Positions 16,155 to 22,284 of a DNA stretch of 24,652 bases are shown here, in pieces. Location of the stretch: contig JBOGGX010000187.1 of NCBI GenBank assembly GCA_050744245.1, positions 1 to 24,652 on the forward strand, read 5' to 3'. The first letter of the stretch is position 1, and each line of letters begins with the position of its first letter. A program made the position numbers and the translations under genes. The DNA comes from JBOGGX01 sp050744245. Its GTDB lineage: Bacteria > Actinomycetota > Acidimicrobiia > Acidimicrobiales > JBOGGX01. Under the pieces are notes generated by a model. It saw only the letters and a program-made list of their open reading frames with translations. It did not search any database and was not told the DNA's origin.

Positions 16155-16892
16155 GTGCGCGGCGGTGGTTGGCTGAGGGTCCTCGCGGTGGTCGCTCTGG
16201 TGACCGTGACCGCGGGCGGTTCGCAGCAGCCGCCGACACCGTCCGTGAGGGCGACGCCTGACTGCTCGAACTCGCGGCCGTCGGCGCTTCTGGTCCGATT
16301 CACCGGCACCATGCTCGTCGTCGGCGGGGAGGTGCTTCTCTACTTCGACTGGCCTCGCGACGACCGCATCGTCGCCCGCGACATCCTCGACGAGGATTTC
16401 ACGTTCGATGCCCGGGGAGTCGTGTCGCCCAACAACCCGCCCGATCCGGCGATCGGGGGCTACGTGGTGGCCGCCCGCCAGCCGCGCCGCCCTAACGACC
16501 CGCCCGTGACCACGGTCTTCCGTGTCCCCTGCCCGAGCCAGCCCCCGTCGACGACCACCACCACGCCGACCACGACCACGACCACGCCCCCGGCGCCGGT
16601 GTTCAACCCGACGCTCACGCTGAGCCCGCCGATGGGGCCGCCCGGCTTCGTGGCCACCGCCGTGGGCGCAGGGTGGCCGCCGGGACCGGTCACCATCGGC
16701 GTCGCCGCCAGCGGGGTGCCGATCACCGCCACCGCCGACGCGCAAGGCGGGTTCCGGGTGTCGATCCTGGTGCTGCCGGGCACCTCACTGGGCCCGGTCG
16801 GCGTGCAGGGAACGGGCGCAGGTGGCGTCACCGCCGGGGGAACGTTCCTGGTCGTGCCGACCAGCGCCGGCCCGCCGATCTGGAACCGTTGA
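16155..16892 (+). CDS. Secreted protein with Thr-rich linker and Ig-like C-terminal domain
   Basis: The 245-residue protein starts with an N-terminal signal sequence (basic MRGGGWLR, then VLAVVALVTVTAGGS). The first mature part contains SALLVRFTGTMLVVGGEVLL and two cysteines that could pair (C37 in ATPDCSNS; the later FRVPCPSQ). Next is a Pro/Thr linker (a run of TTTTTTP-type repeats at about residues 131-147). The C-terminal beta domain, from NPTLTLSPPMGPPGFVATAV to VTAGGTFLVVPTS, resembles actinobacterial Ig-like/IPT-type surface modules. The function is not recognised. GTG at 16155 was chosen because it gives the signal peptide. No good ribosome site was seen. It converges on the tRNA gene, 5 bp from its encoded CCA. 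Confidence 0.65.
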   Translation: MRGGGWLRVLAVVALVTVTAGGSQQPPTPSVRATPDCSNSRPSALLVRFTGTMLVVGGEVLLYFDWPRDDRIVARDILDEDFTFDARGVVSPNNPPDPAIGGYVVAARQPRRPNDPPVTTVFRVPCPSQPPSTTTTTPTTTTTTPPAPVFNPTLTLSPPMGPPGFVATAVGAGWPPGPVTIGVAASGVPITATADAQGGFRVSILVLPGTSLGPVGVQGTGAGGVTAGGTFLVVPTSAGPPIWNR

Positions 16893-16897
16893 CCTCG

Positions 16898-16993
16898 TGG
16901 CGGAGGTGGACGGGAATCGAACCCGCCGTCCCGGGTTCGCCGGGACCACCCGCTTTGAAGGCGGGGGCTGCCACCAGGTCAGCGGACACCTCC
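16898..16993 (-). tRNA. selC: tRNA-Sec (anticodon TCA)
   Basis: On the minus strand the gene reads GGAGGTGT at its 5' end and CCACCTCC-G-CCA at its 3' end, with CCA encoded at 16898-16900. The anticodon stem-loop is CCCGC-CTTCAAA-GCGGG, placing TCA at the anticodon. A long variable arm, GTCCCGG with CCGGGAC, and a T-loop TTCGATT follow. At 96 nt with CCA, the TCA anticodon plus long variable arm are the defining traits of selenocysteine tRNA. Its layout aligns segment by segment with my memory of E. coli selC. The eighth acceptor pair (T with C) and one D-stem pair (A with G) look mismatched. It starts 10 nt after the sensor kinase stop on the same strand, so read-through transcription from that operon is possible. 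selA, selB and selD are not in the window. Confidence 0.9.
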
Positions 16994-17003
16994 GCTCCGG
17001 AAC

Positions 17004-18374
17004 CTAGGCGACGGGCAGCCGGACGACGAACCGGGCGCCGGGCGAGTGCTCCGGGTCGACCTCGATCGACCCTCCGTGCCGATCGACGATCGACCTGGCG
17101 ATCGCTAGCCCCAACCCTGTTCCGCCAGCACCGGCGGTGCGGGCGTCGTCGAGCCGGGTGAAGCGTTCGAAGATCCGGTCGCGCTGGTCAGCAGGTATGC
17201 CCGGTCCGTCGTCGGCCACGGCGAGTACCGCATCCCCGCCCTGCTCGCGGAGGGTCACGGTCACCGTCGTCGTGGCGTGCCGAGCGGCGTTGTCGACCAC
17301 GTTGCCCACGGCCCTTGTGAGCTGATCCGGGTCGCCGACGACCTGGGCCGACGTCACGGCCGAGGCGTCGACGACCACCCGGTCGCCCGTCCGCAGCCGC
17401 CGAACCTGGCGCAGCACGATGTCGTCGAGGTCGACGGTCTCATGCCGGCGAGGCGCGGCGCGGTCGTCGCTGCGGGCCAGCTGGAGCAGATCGTCGACCA
17501 GCCGTTGCAGGCCGGCTGTCTCCGCCAGCGCACTGCGGTGGGTGGCGTCGGCGTCGGCCGTCGCCGGATGGGCCAGGTCGACCTCGAGCTCGGTCCGAAT
17601 CCGGGTCAGAGGGCTGCGCAGCTCGTGCGACGCGTCGGCGACGAAGCGCTGCTGCCGCCGGGCGGCGTCCTCGAGCCGGTCGAGCATGCCGTTCATGGTC
17701 CGCGCCAGGCGGGCGATCTCGTCGTCGCCCTGGGGTGAGGGAACCCGCCGATGAAGATCGGATCCGCCGATGTCGGCCACCTGAGCGCGGATGGTCTCCA
17801 CCGGGCGCAGCGTCCGACCGACGAGCCACCAGACGAGGACGGCCAGCAGCGCAGCCACCGACGGCACGGCCACCAGTAGCGAGGTGGTGAGAATCCGGAT
17901 GCTTTCCTCGATGTCGTCGAGGTTGGCGGCGACGTGCACAGTCAGGTCGCGGTCTGGCTCGTCGACGGTGTCAGACAGCAGCCGGAAGGACCCCTCGTCC
18001 GGCGCCAGCCCGTCGACCGTGCGGGGGGCGGCCGCGTCGCCGTCGGAAGGCTCGGCGATCGGAGGCGCATTCTCGATGTTGGTGCTGGCCGCGATCACCT
18101 CGCCGTCGGCGGTGACGACCTGGGTGATGTCGTCGTCGTCGAGGAGCGAGGGGATGATCTCGGGCAGGTCGTCCGACTCGATCAGCTCCTCCAGGCCGTC
18201 GACCCGCTCGTCGAGGCTCTGGTCGAGGCTCTCGACCAGGAGGCGCCGCTGTGCGGCCACCAGGCCGATGCCGGCGACGACGAGCACGGCCAGGACGGCG
18301 AGCGTCGCCAGGGCCGTGACCCGGAACCGGATCGTCCCGGTCAGCCGGCCGACGCGGCCCGGGCTAGCCGGCAT
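17004..18374 (-). CDS. Sensor histidine kinase of a two-component system
   Basis: The 456-residue HisKA-type kinase has a first membrane span at about 19-41 (VTALATLAVLAVLVVAGIGL) and a second at about 163-186 (LLVAVPSVAALLAVLVWWLV). Between them is an acidic extracytoplasmic domain of about 120 residues (SDDLPEIIPSLLDDDD and similar). Next come HAMP (RTLRPVETIRAQVADIGGSD), the H-box with phospho-accepting H250 (DASHELRSPLTRIRTELE), the N-box (GNVVDNAARHA), G1 (ADDGPGIPADQRDRIFERFT) and G2 (GTGLGLAIARSIVDRHGG). All catalytic boxes are intact. It should phosphorylate the adjacent response regulator, whose gene overlaps its start by 11 bp. The acidic sensor domain may bind cations or basic peptides; this is a guess. 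Confidence 0.93.
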   Translation of the reverse strand: MPASPGRVGRLTGTIRFRVTALATLAVLAVLVVAGIGLVAAQRRLLVESLDQSLDERVDGLEELIESDDLPEIIPSLLDDDDITQVVTADGEVIAASTNIENAPPIAEPSDGDAAAPRTVDGLAPDEGSFRLLSDTVDEPDRDLTVHVAANLDDIEESIRILTTSLLVAVPSVAALLAVLVWWLVGRTLRPVETIRAQVADIGGSDLHRRVPSPQGDDEIARLARTMNGMLDRLEDAARRQQRFVADASHELRSPLTRIRTELEVDLAHPATADADATHRSALAETAGLQRLVDDLLQLARSDDRAAPRRHETVDLDDIVLRQVRRLRTGDRVVVDASAVTSAQVVGDPDQLTRAVGNVVDNAARHATTTVTVTLREQGGDAVLAVADDGPGIPADQRDRIFERFTRLDDARTAGAGGTGLGLAIARSIVDRHGGSIEVDPEHSPGARFVVRLPVA

Positions 18375-19041
18375 CGTCGACGATCCGGTAGCCGGCGCCC
18401 CGCACGGTCTCGATCGAACGGCGGTCGAAGGGCTCGTCGAGCTTGCGCCGCAGCCGACGGATGTACACCTCGACGATGTTGGGATCGCCTTCGAAGTCGT
18501 ACTCCCACACGCCGGCGAGGATCTCGTCCTTCGAGAGCACCTGGCCGGCCCGCCGAACGAGAAACTCGACCACGTCGAACTCGCGGGCGGTCAACGCCAC
18601 CTCGATGTCGCCGCGCCAGACTCGCCGCTCGCCGGGATCGAGTCGGATGTCGCCCACGGCGACCGGCGACGGGTTGCGGCCAGCAGCCCGGCGCATCAGC
18701 GCCCGGACGCGCGCCACGAGGACCGGAAACGAGAACGGCTTGGTGAGGTAGTCGTCTGCGCCGGTGTCGAGGGCCTCGGCCTCGTCGAGGTCGCCATCCT
18801 TGGCCGTGAGCATCAGGATCGGCGTCCAGTCACCGGCCGCCCTGAGGTCGGCGCAGATCTCGTACCCGTTGCGTCCGGGCAGCATGATGTCCAGCACGAT
18901 CAGGTCGTAGGCGCCCTCACGGGCCCGCCACAGACCGTCCTGACCGTCGAAGGTGGTCTCGACGGTGAAGCCCTCGGCCCGGAGCCCGCGGGTGACGGCC
19001 GTGGCGATTTTCCTGTCGTCCTCGACGAGCAGCAGCTTCAC
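18364..19041 (-). CDS. OmpR/PhoB-family response regulator
   Basis: The 225-residue protein has an N-terminal receiver domain with acidic pocket E7-D8-D9, phospho-acceptor D51 (DLIVLDIMLPGRNGYE), the T in MLTAKDGD and K in YLTKPFSFPVLVARVRALMR. The C-terminal winged helix carries LTAREFDVVEFLVRRAGQVL and VEVYIRRLRRKLDEPFDRRS, then IETVRGAGYRIV, the OmpR-type DNA-binding domain, which normally binds direct repeats as a head-to-tail dimer. GTG at 19041 follows an AGAGG ribosome site 9 nt upstream. It is co-transcribed with the kinase. A tandem GTTCAG box and a CACGAT hexamer upstream suggest it controls its own promoter. Confidence 0.94.
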   Translation of the reverse strand: MKLLLVEDDRKIATAVTRGLRAEGFTVETTFDGQDGLWRAREGAYDLIVLDIMLPGRNGYEICADLRAAGDWTPILMLTAKDGDLDEAEALDTGADDYLTKPFSFPVLVARVRALMRRAAGRNPSPVAVGDIRLDPGERRVWRGDIEVALTAREFDVVEFLVRRAGQVLSKDEILAGVWEYDFEGDPNIVEVYIRRLRRKLDEPFDRRSIETVRGAGYRIVDDAG

Positions 19042-19085
19042 GGCGACCTCTGGCGCAAGGATCCAAGTGTTGCGGAGCCGGCGCC

Positions 19086-19119
19086 ATCGTGGAGTCCGGC
19101 TGCTGAACGCGGGCTGAAC
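19086..19119 (-). promoter_or_regulatory. Tandem GTTCAG box and -10 of the response regulator gene
   Basis: Reading the minus strand: GTTCAG (19119-19114), 5 nt, GTTCAG (19108-19103), 11 nt, CACGAT (19091-19086). The half-sites repeat at 11 bp, one helical turn, as expected for an OmpR-family dimer. The same box, 11-nt gap and CANNAT hexamer recur at the next two genes. Its target would be the regulator-kinase operon itself. Confidence 0.6.
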
Positions 19120-19127
19120 ACGACCGC

Positions 19128-19161
19128 GTTCAGCTGTTGTTCAACGTCGGGCCGACACCAT
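19128..19161 (+). promoter_or_regulatory. Tandem GTTCAG/GTTCAA box and -10 of the lipoprotein gene
   Basis: GTTCAG (19128-19133), 5 nt, GTTCAA (19139-19144), 11 nt, CACCAT (19156-19161), then 7 nt to the lipoprotein ATG. It faces opposite to the box of the regulator gene. GCTGAACGCGG (19102-19112) and CCGCGTTCAGC (19124-19134) form an 11-bp perfect inverted repeat between the two. Confidence 0.6.
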
Positions 19162-19168
19162 CGGCGTC

Positions 19169-19936
19169 ATGCGCCACACCTCTCGAACCTCGCTTCCGAT
19201 CGTCATCGGCGTCGCCGTGGCCGGCGTCGCCCTGTCCGCCTGCGCTGACGACACCCCGTCGACGACCGCGGTGACGGCGGTGATCGATCCGGGCGACGGG
19301 GGCGAGTACGACCCGATGGTCGATCGCGCCTCCTTCGTCGAGACGATCGACAACGCCTATCTGCCGCTCGGGCCGGGCTCCCGCTGGGTGTACGAGGACA
19401 CGTCCGGCGCCGAGACCGAGCGGATCGAGGTCATCGTCACCTCCGATCGTCGGGAGATCATGGGGATCTCGGCGACGGTTGTCCGCGACACGGTCACCGT
19501 CGACGGCGAGGTGGTCGAGGACACCTTCGACTGGTTCGCCCAGGACGGCGACGGCAACGTCTGGTACCTCGGCGAGGCGACGGCGGAGTACGAGGGAGGC
19601 GAGGTGGTGAGCACCGACGGCTCCTGGGAGGCGGGGGTCGACGGCGCCCTGCCCGGGATCGTCATGCTCGCCTCGCCGTCGGTCGGCGACGCCTATCGCC
19701 AGGAGTACTACGTCGGCGAGGCCGAGGACCTGGCCGAGGTGGTCAGGGTCGGTGACGAGGTCGACGTGGCGTCCGGCTCGTTCGTCGACGTCGTCGTCAT
19801 CGAGGAGTGGAACCCGTTCGAGCCGGAGACGATCGAGGAGAAGTTCTACGCCCCCGGCGTCGGTGTCGTCCTCGAGGTCACGACCGCGGGCGGTGAGGGT
19901 CGGGTGGAGCTGGTCGCGTTCGTGCCCGGGCCGTGA
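19169..19936 (+). CDS. Putative lipoprotein, unknown function
   Basis: The 255-residue protein has a lipoprotein signal: MRHTSRTS, then a hydrophobic stretch ending in the lipobox LSAC, with acylated cysteine at residue 25. The mature part starts with a short Ser/Thr-rich spacer. NAYLPLGPGSRWVYEDTSGA is a wording seen in many actinobacterial secreted proteins of unknown role. It continues with beta-strand-rich sequence (ETERIEVIVTSDRREIMGIS, DTFDWFAQDGDGNVWYLGEA) and ends GRVELVAFVPGP. No catalytic motif is recognised. It is strongly acidic. It is divergent from the response regulator gene and likely controlled by it. ATG at 19169 has no ribosome site and lies 7 nt after a -10-like CACCAT, so the mRNA could be leaderless. 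Confidence 0.75.
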   Translation: MRHTSRTSLPIVIGVAVAGVALSACADDTPSTTAVTAVIDPGDGGEYDPMVDRASFVETIDNAYLPLGPGSRWVYEDTSGAETERIEVIVTSDRREIMGISATVVRDTVTVDGEVVEDTFDWFAQDGDGNVWYLGEATAEYEGGEVVSTDGSWEAGVDGALPGIVMLASPSVGDAYRQEYYVGEAEDLAEVVRVGDEVDVASGSFVDVVVIEEWNPFEPETIEEKFYAPGVGVVLEVTTAGGEGRVELVAFVPGP

Positions 19937-19943
19937 GCTCACG

Positions 19944-19977
19944 AGTCAGCCTGGGTTCAGGCGCCGAGGAGCAATAT
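19944..19977 (+). promoter_or_regulatory. Degenerate tandem box and -10 of the PepSY gene
   Basis: AGTCAG (19944-19949, 4 of 6 match), 5 nt, GTTCAG (19955-19960), 11 nt, CAATAT (19972-19977). The geometry is identical to the two boxes of the divergent regulator/lipoprotein region. The leader then carries AAGGAG before the GTG at 20007. Confidence 0.45.
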
Positions 19978-20006
19978 CGTTGAACACAACGTCGAAGGAG
20001 AGTCCC

Positions 20007-20336
20007 GTGCATCGACGCACCAAGATCATCGCTGCCTCCGCCGCCTTCGGGTTGGTGGCCGCCACCGGCGCCGGCATCGCCGTGGCCGGCGGTGTCGGCG
20101 ACGACAGCGAGAGCCAGATCACCGGTCATGCGCTCGACCGGGCGTCGGCCGCGGCCCTGGACCACACCGGTGGCGGGCGGGTAACCGACACCGAGGTCGG
20201 TGACGAGGAGAGCTACTACGAGGTGGAGGTCACCCTCGAGGATGGGAGCCAGGTCGACGTCCAGTTGAACCGGGACTTCGAGGTCGTCGGGGACGAGGCC
20301 GACGGCCACGAGGATGAGGGAGGAGGCGACGACTGA
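20007..20336 (+). CDS. Secreted PepSY-domain protein
   Basis: The 109-residue protein begins with a signal peptide (MHRRTKIIAASAAFGLVAAT, cleaved near GIAVAGG). A single PepSY-like module follows: HALDRASAAALDHTGGGRVT, then YYEVEVTLEDGSQVDVQLNR and DFEVVGDEAD, with an Asp/Glu/Gly-rich tail. This match is to the helix, then strand-turn-strand pattern of the family. PepSY proteins next to OmpR-type two-component systems are common and are thought to influence peptidases or the sensor itself; the role here is inference. GTG at 20007 follows AAGGAG at 19995-20000 and gives the proper signal peptide. A degenerate regulator box lies upstream. Confidence 0.8.
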   Translation: MHRRTKIIAASAAFGLVAATGAGIAVAGGVGDDSESQITGHALDRASAAALDHTGGGRVTDTEVGDEESYYEVEVTLEDGSQVDVQLNRDFEVVGDEADGHEDEGGGDD

Positions 20337-20348
20337 GCGAGCGACCCG

Positions 20349-20354
20349 TAGTAT
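20349..20354 (+). promoter_or_regulatory. Candidate -10 of the 26-residue membrane peptide gene
   Basis: TAGTAT fits TANNNT and ends 8 nt before the ATG at 20363, the same spacing as at nadE. No ribosome site lies in the gap, which suggests a leaderless mRNA. Confidence 0.4.
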
Positions 20355-20362
20355 CGACCGTC

Positions 20363-20443
20363 ATGAAGAAACTGCTGCTCCTCACCGTGCTGGTCGTGCT
20401 CGGCGTCATCGCCGTCAAGAAGGTCCGCGGCACCACCGCCTGA
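20363..20443 (+). CDS. 26-residue single-span membrane peptide
   Basis: A short frame encodes MKKLLLLTVLVVLGVIAVKK followed by VRGTTA. It has one hydrophobic helix flanked by lysines, with a positively charged C-terminal side. Small peptides of this MKKLLLL...KKVRGT type are often found in Acidimicrobiia genomes, from memory. It begins 26 nt after the PepSY stop and has its own TAGTAT -10 candidate 8 nt before the ATG. A hairpin at 20473-20489 follows. The function is unknown. Being so short, it could be chance, but the charge pattern, promoter and position argue for a real gene. Confidence 0.55.
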   Translation: MKKLLLLTVLVVLGVIAVKKVRGTTA

Positions 20444-20472
20444 CCCTGTCGCCCGCGAGGTTGTCGCGCTCG

Positions 20473-20489
20473 ACCACCGCCACGGTGGT
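20473..20489. terminator. Hairpin between convergent genes
   Basis: ACCACCG, a CCA loop and CGGTGGT form a perfect 7-bp stem between the small peptide gene and the convergent HAD gene, touching the HAD stop codon. It could serve both strands. No T-tract is present. Confidence 0.45.
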
Positions 20490-21416
20490 TCAGCGCGAAA
20501 ACCTCGGCCGGAGCCGGGCGCTCGCACCTCCCACCGCCCCGCCGAGCCTACGCGTGAGCGAGGGCGGGGGCGGCGGTGCCTGAGCCGCCGGTTCGCGCCG
20601 CAGCAGCCACCACACCACCAGCCCGCCGGCGACCGCGGCCAGCCCGCCACCCACCGCCGCCGTGTGCTTGGCCTGCGGCATGGGAACCCGGTCACGCAGC
20701 CGCACCCTGTGGGTGAACCATCTGATCTCCCACTCACGGTCCCTGGCCGCCCGGGCCAGCTCACGGTCGGGATTCACCGCGACCGGGTGGCCGACCACCT
20801 CGAGCATCGGTAGATCGGTCGCCGAGTCTGAGTAGGCATACGAGCCGGCGAGGTCGATGCCGCGTTCATCGGCCAGGGCCCGGATGGCCTCGGCCTTGTA
20901 CGGACCGTACGAGTAGAAGTCGACCGCGCCCGTGTAACGACCCTCGTCGTCGACCTTGCTTCGGGTGGCGATGACCTCGTCGGCGCCGAGGTGCTCGGCC
21001 AGCGGTTCGACGATCTCTTCGGGTGACGCCGACACGATGAAGACCCGTCGTCCCTCGGCCTGGTGCTGGCGCATCAGCGCGACCGCCTCGTCGAACACGA
21101 TCGGCTCGACCACCTCGAGCAGGGTCTCCCTCACGATCTGGCGCACGTGGTCCTGGTGCCAGCCCTTGGTCAGGGCGAGCACGGAGTCGCGCATCCGGTG
21201 GATCCGCTCCTGGTCGGCGCCGACGTACAGGTAGACGAGCTGGCCGTACAGCGCCCGCAACAGGATCCATCGGGAGATGAGTCCTTCGCGATAGAGCGGT
21301 CGACCGAAGGCCACCATCGAGGCGCGGGCGATGACCGTCTTGTCGAGGTCGAAGAAGGCGGCCTCCACGCCCCCATCCTGGCGCCGGTCGGCGCCGTTGC
21401 CACTACTTGGCGTCAT
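20490..21416 (-). CDS. HAD-IB family phosphatase with C-terminal membrane anchor
   Basis: This haloacid-dehalogenase-type hydrolase is about 308 residues long from the ATG at 21416. Motif I is FFDLDKTVIA (nucleophile Asp and acid/base Asp). Motif II is VFIVSASPEEIVEPLAEHLG, motif III the K in YGPYKAEAIRALADERGI, and motif IV SYAYSDSATDLPMLEVVGHP. This is the SerB-like HAD-IB group, whose substrates are often phosphoserine or lysophospholipids; the substrate here is unknown. After the catalytic part, AAVGGGLAAVAGGLVVWWLL forms one membrane helix, followed by a Pro/Ala/Arg tail, so it is probably anchored with the enzyme in the cytoplasm. A GTG at 21368 (MEAAFFDLDKT) is an equally good start and would remove a low-complexity leader of 16 residues. 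It is divergent from the pilus operon. Confidence 0.87.
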   Translation of the reverse strand: MTPSSGNGADRRQDGGVEAAFFDLDKTVIARASMVAFGRPLYREGLISRWILLRALYGQLVYLYVGADQERIHRMRDSVLALTKGWHQDHVRQIVRETLLEVVEPIVFDEAVALMRQHQAEGRRVFIVSASPEEIVEPLAEHLGADEVIATRSKVDDEGRYTGAVDFYSYGPYKAEAIRALADERGIDLAGSYAYSDSATDLPMLEVVGHPVAVNPDRELARAARDREWEIRWFTHRVRLRDRVPMPQAKHTAAVGGGLAAVAGGLVVWWLLRREPAAQAPPPPPSLTRRLGGAVGGASARLRPRFSR

Positions 21417-21480
21417 CCCGTCCGGAGCATCTGGTGCCTCGGGCGCGGTTGGGTGCGGTTGGGTTCTCCGCCGAACCTCC

Positions 21481-21510
21481 TTGCTCACTGTCACACCCTT
21501 TGGGTACGCT
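21481..21510 (+). promoter_or_regulatory. Candidate promoter of the Tad pilus operon
   Basis: TTGCTC (21481-21486), an 18-nt spacer and TACGCT (21505-21510) fit a sigma-70 type promoter with TANNNT -10. It is about 115 nt upstream of the first pilus gene. Confidence 0.4.
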
Positions 21511-21624
21511 CCGGTCACGGGCCTCGGCCCGGCTCGGCGCTGCTGTCGGCGCCCGTCTTGGTCGGTTCGACCGTTCGTCCTTCCCCCTGCAGCCCGGTTC
21601 GTCGCGCCTCGGGGGAGGCAAGTC

Positions 21625-22284
21625 ATGCTCATCTCGTGCTGGTCGGCCAAGGGTGGGGTCGGCACCACCGTCGTAGCGGCGGCACTCGCCGTGCACCTGG
21701 CTCGACGCGAGCCGGCGGGGGTGCTCGCGCTCGACCTGGCCGGCGATCTGCCCATCGCCCTTGGATGTCCGATGCCGGCGGGCCCGGCCCTGGCCGACTG
21801 GCTGGCAGGCCCGGGCGACGTTCCGACCGACGCCATCGCCCGTCTCGAACACGCCGTGTCGCCCGGTCTCTCACTCGTCCACCGTGGACCGGGCCCGCTT
21901 GCTCCGGCTCGAGGGCCGATGCTGGCTCGGCTGTTGGCCTCCGAGCCCCGCCCTGTCGTCGCCGACTGCGGGCTCGTCGACTCGGTGGGCGAACCGTCTG
22001 TCGGCCGCGCCGTGGCCGAGGCGGCCTCGAGCTCGCTGCTCGTGACCCGGCCGTGCTTCCTTGCCGTCCGGCGCGCCGTTCAACTCGACCTCCGACCGAC
22101 CGGCGTGGTCCTCGTTGTCGAAGACGGACGAGCCATTACCTCGACCGACATCGAGGGGGCGCTTAACGTGCCGGTGGTCGCCACCGTTCGCATGTCGCCC
22201 GCCGTGGCCAGGGCCGTCGACGCCGGACTACTGATCAGCTCGCTGCCCCGCTCCCTGCAACGCGACCTCGAACATGCCGCCTGA
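21625..22284 (+). CDS. TadZ/CpaE-like MinD-family ATPase
   Basis: The 219-residue P-loop protein begins MLISCWSAKGGVGTTVVAAA. The deviant Walker A (KGGVGTT, K9) retains the signature lysine but has T in place of the second lysine, as is usual in the CpaE/TadZ branch of the MinD family. PAGVLALDLAGDLPIALGCP follows as switch I. ARLLASEPRPVVADCGLVDS and SSSLLVTRPCFLAVRRAVQL correspond to the Walker B-like strand and later core strands. There is no N-terminal receiver domain, so it is shorter than classical CpaE. In Tad pilus loci these proteins localise the pilus machine. ATG at 21625 follows a GGGAGG ribosome site. Its end overlaps the CpaF start by 11 bp. Confidence 0.78.
   Translation: MLISCWSAKGGVGTTVVAAALAVHLARREPAGVLALDLAGDLPIALGCPMPAGPALADWLAGPGDVPTDAIARLEHAVSPGLSLVHRGPGPLAPARGPMLARLLASEPRPVVADCGLVDSVGEPSVGRAVAEAASSSLLVTRPCFLAVRRAVQLDLRPTGVVLVVEDGRAITSTDIEGALNVPVVATVRMSPAVARAVDAGLLISSLPRSLQRDLEHAA

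Noticed and set aside
19974..19992. CGTTG-AACA-CAACG hairpin before the PepSY gene as a terminator or second regulator box.
   Set aside because: The stem is only 5 bp and lies between promoter and ribosome site; orientation of its TTGAAC does not fit the tandem box geometry.
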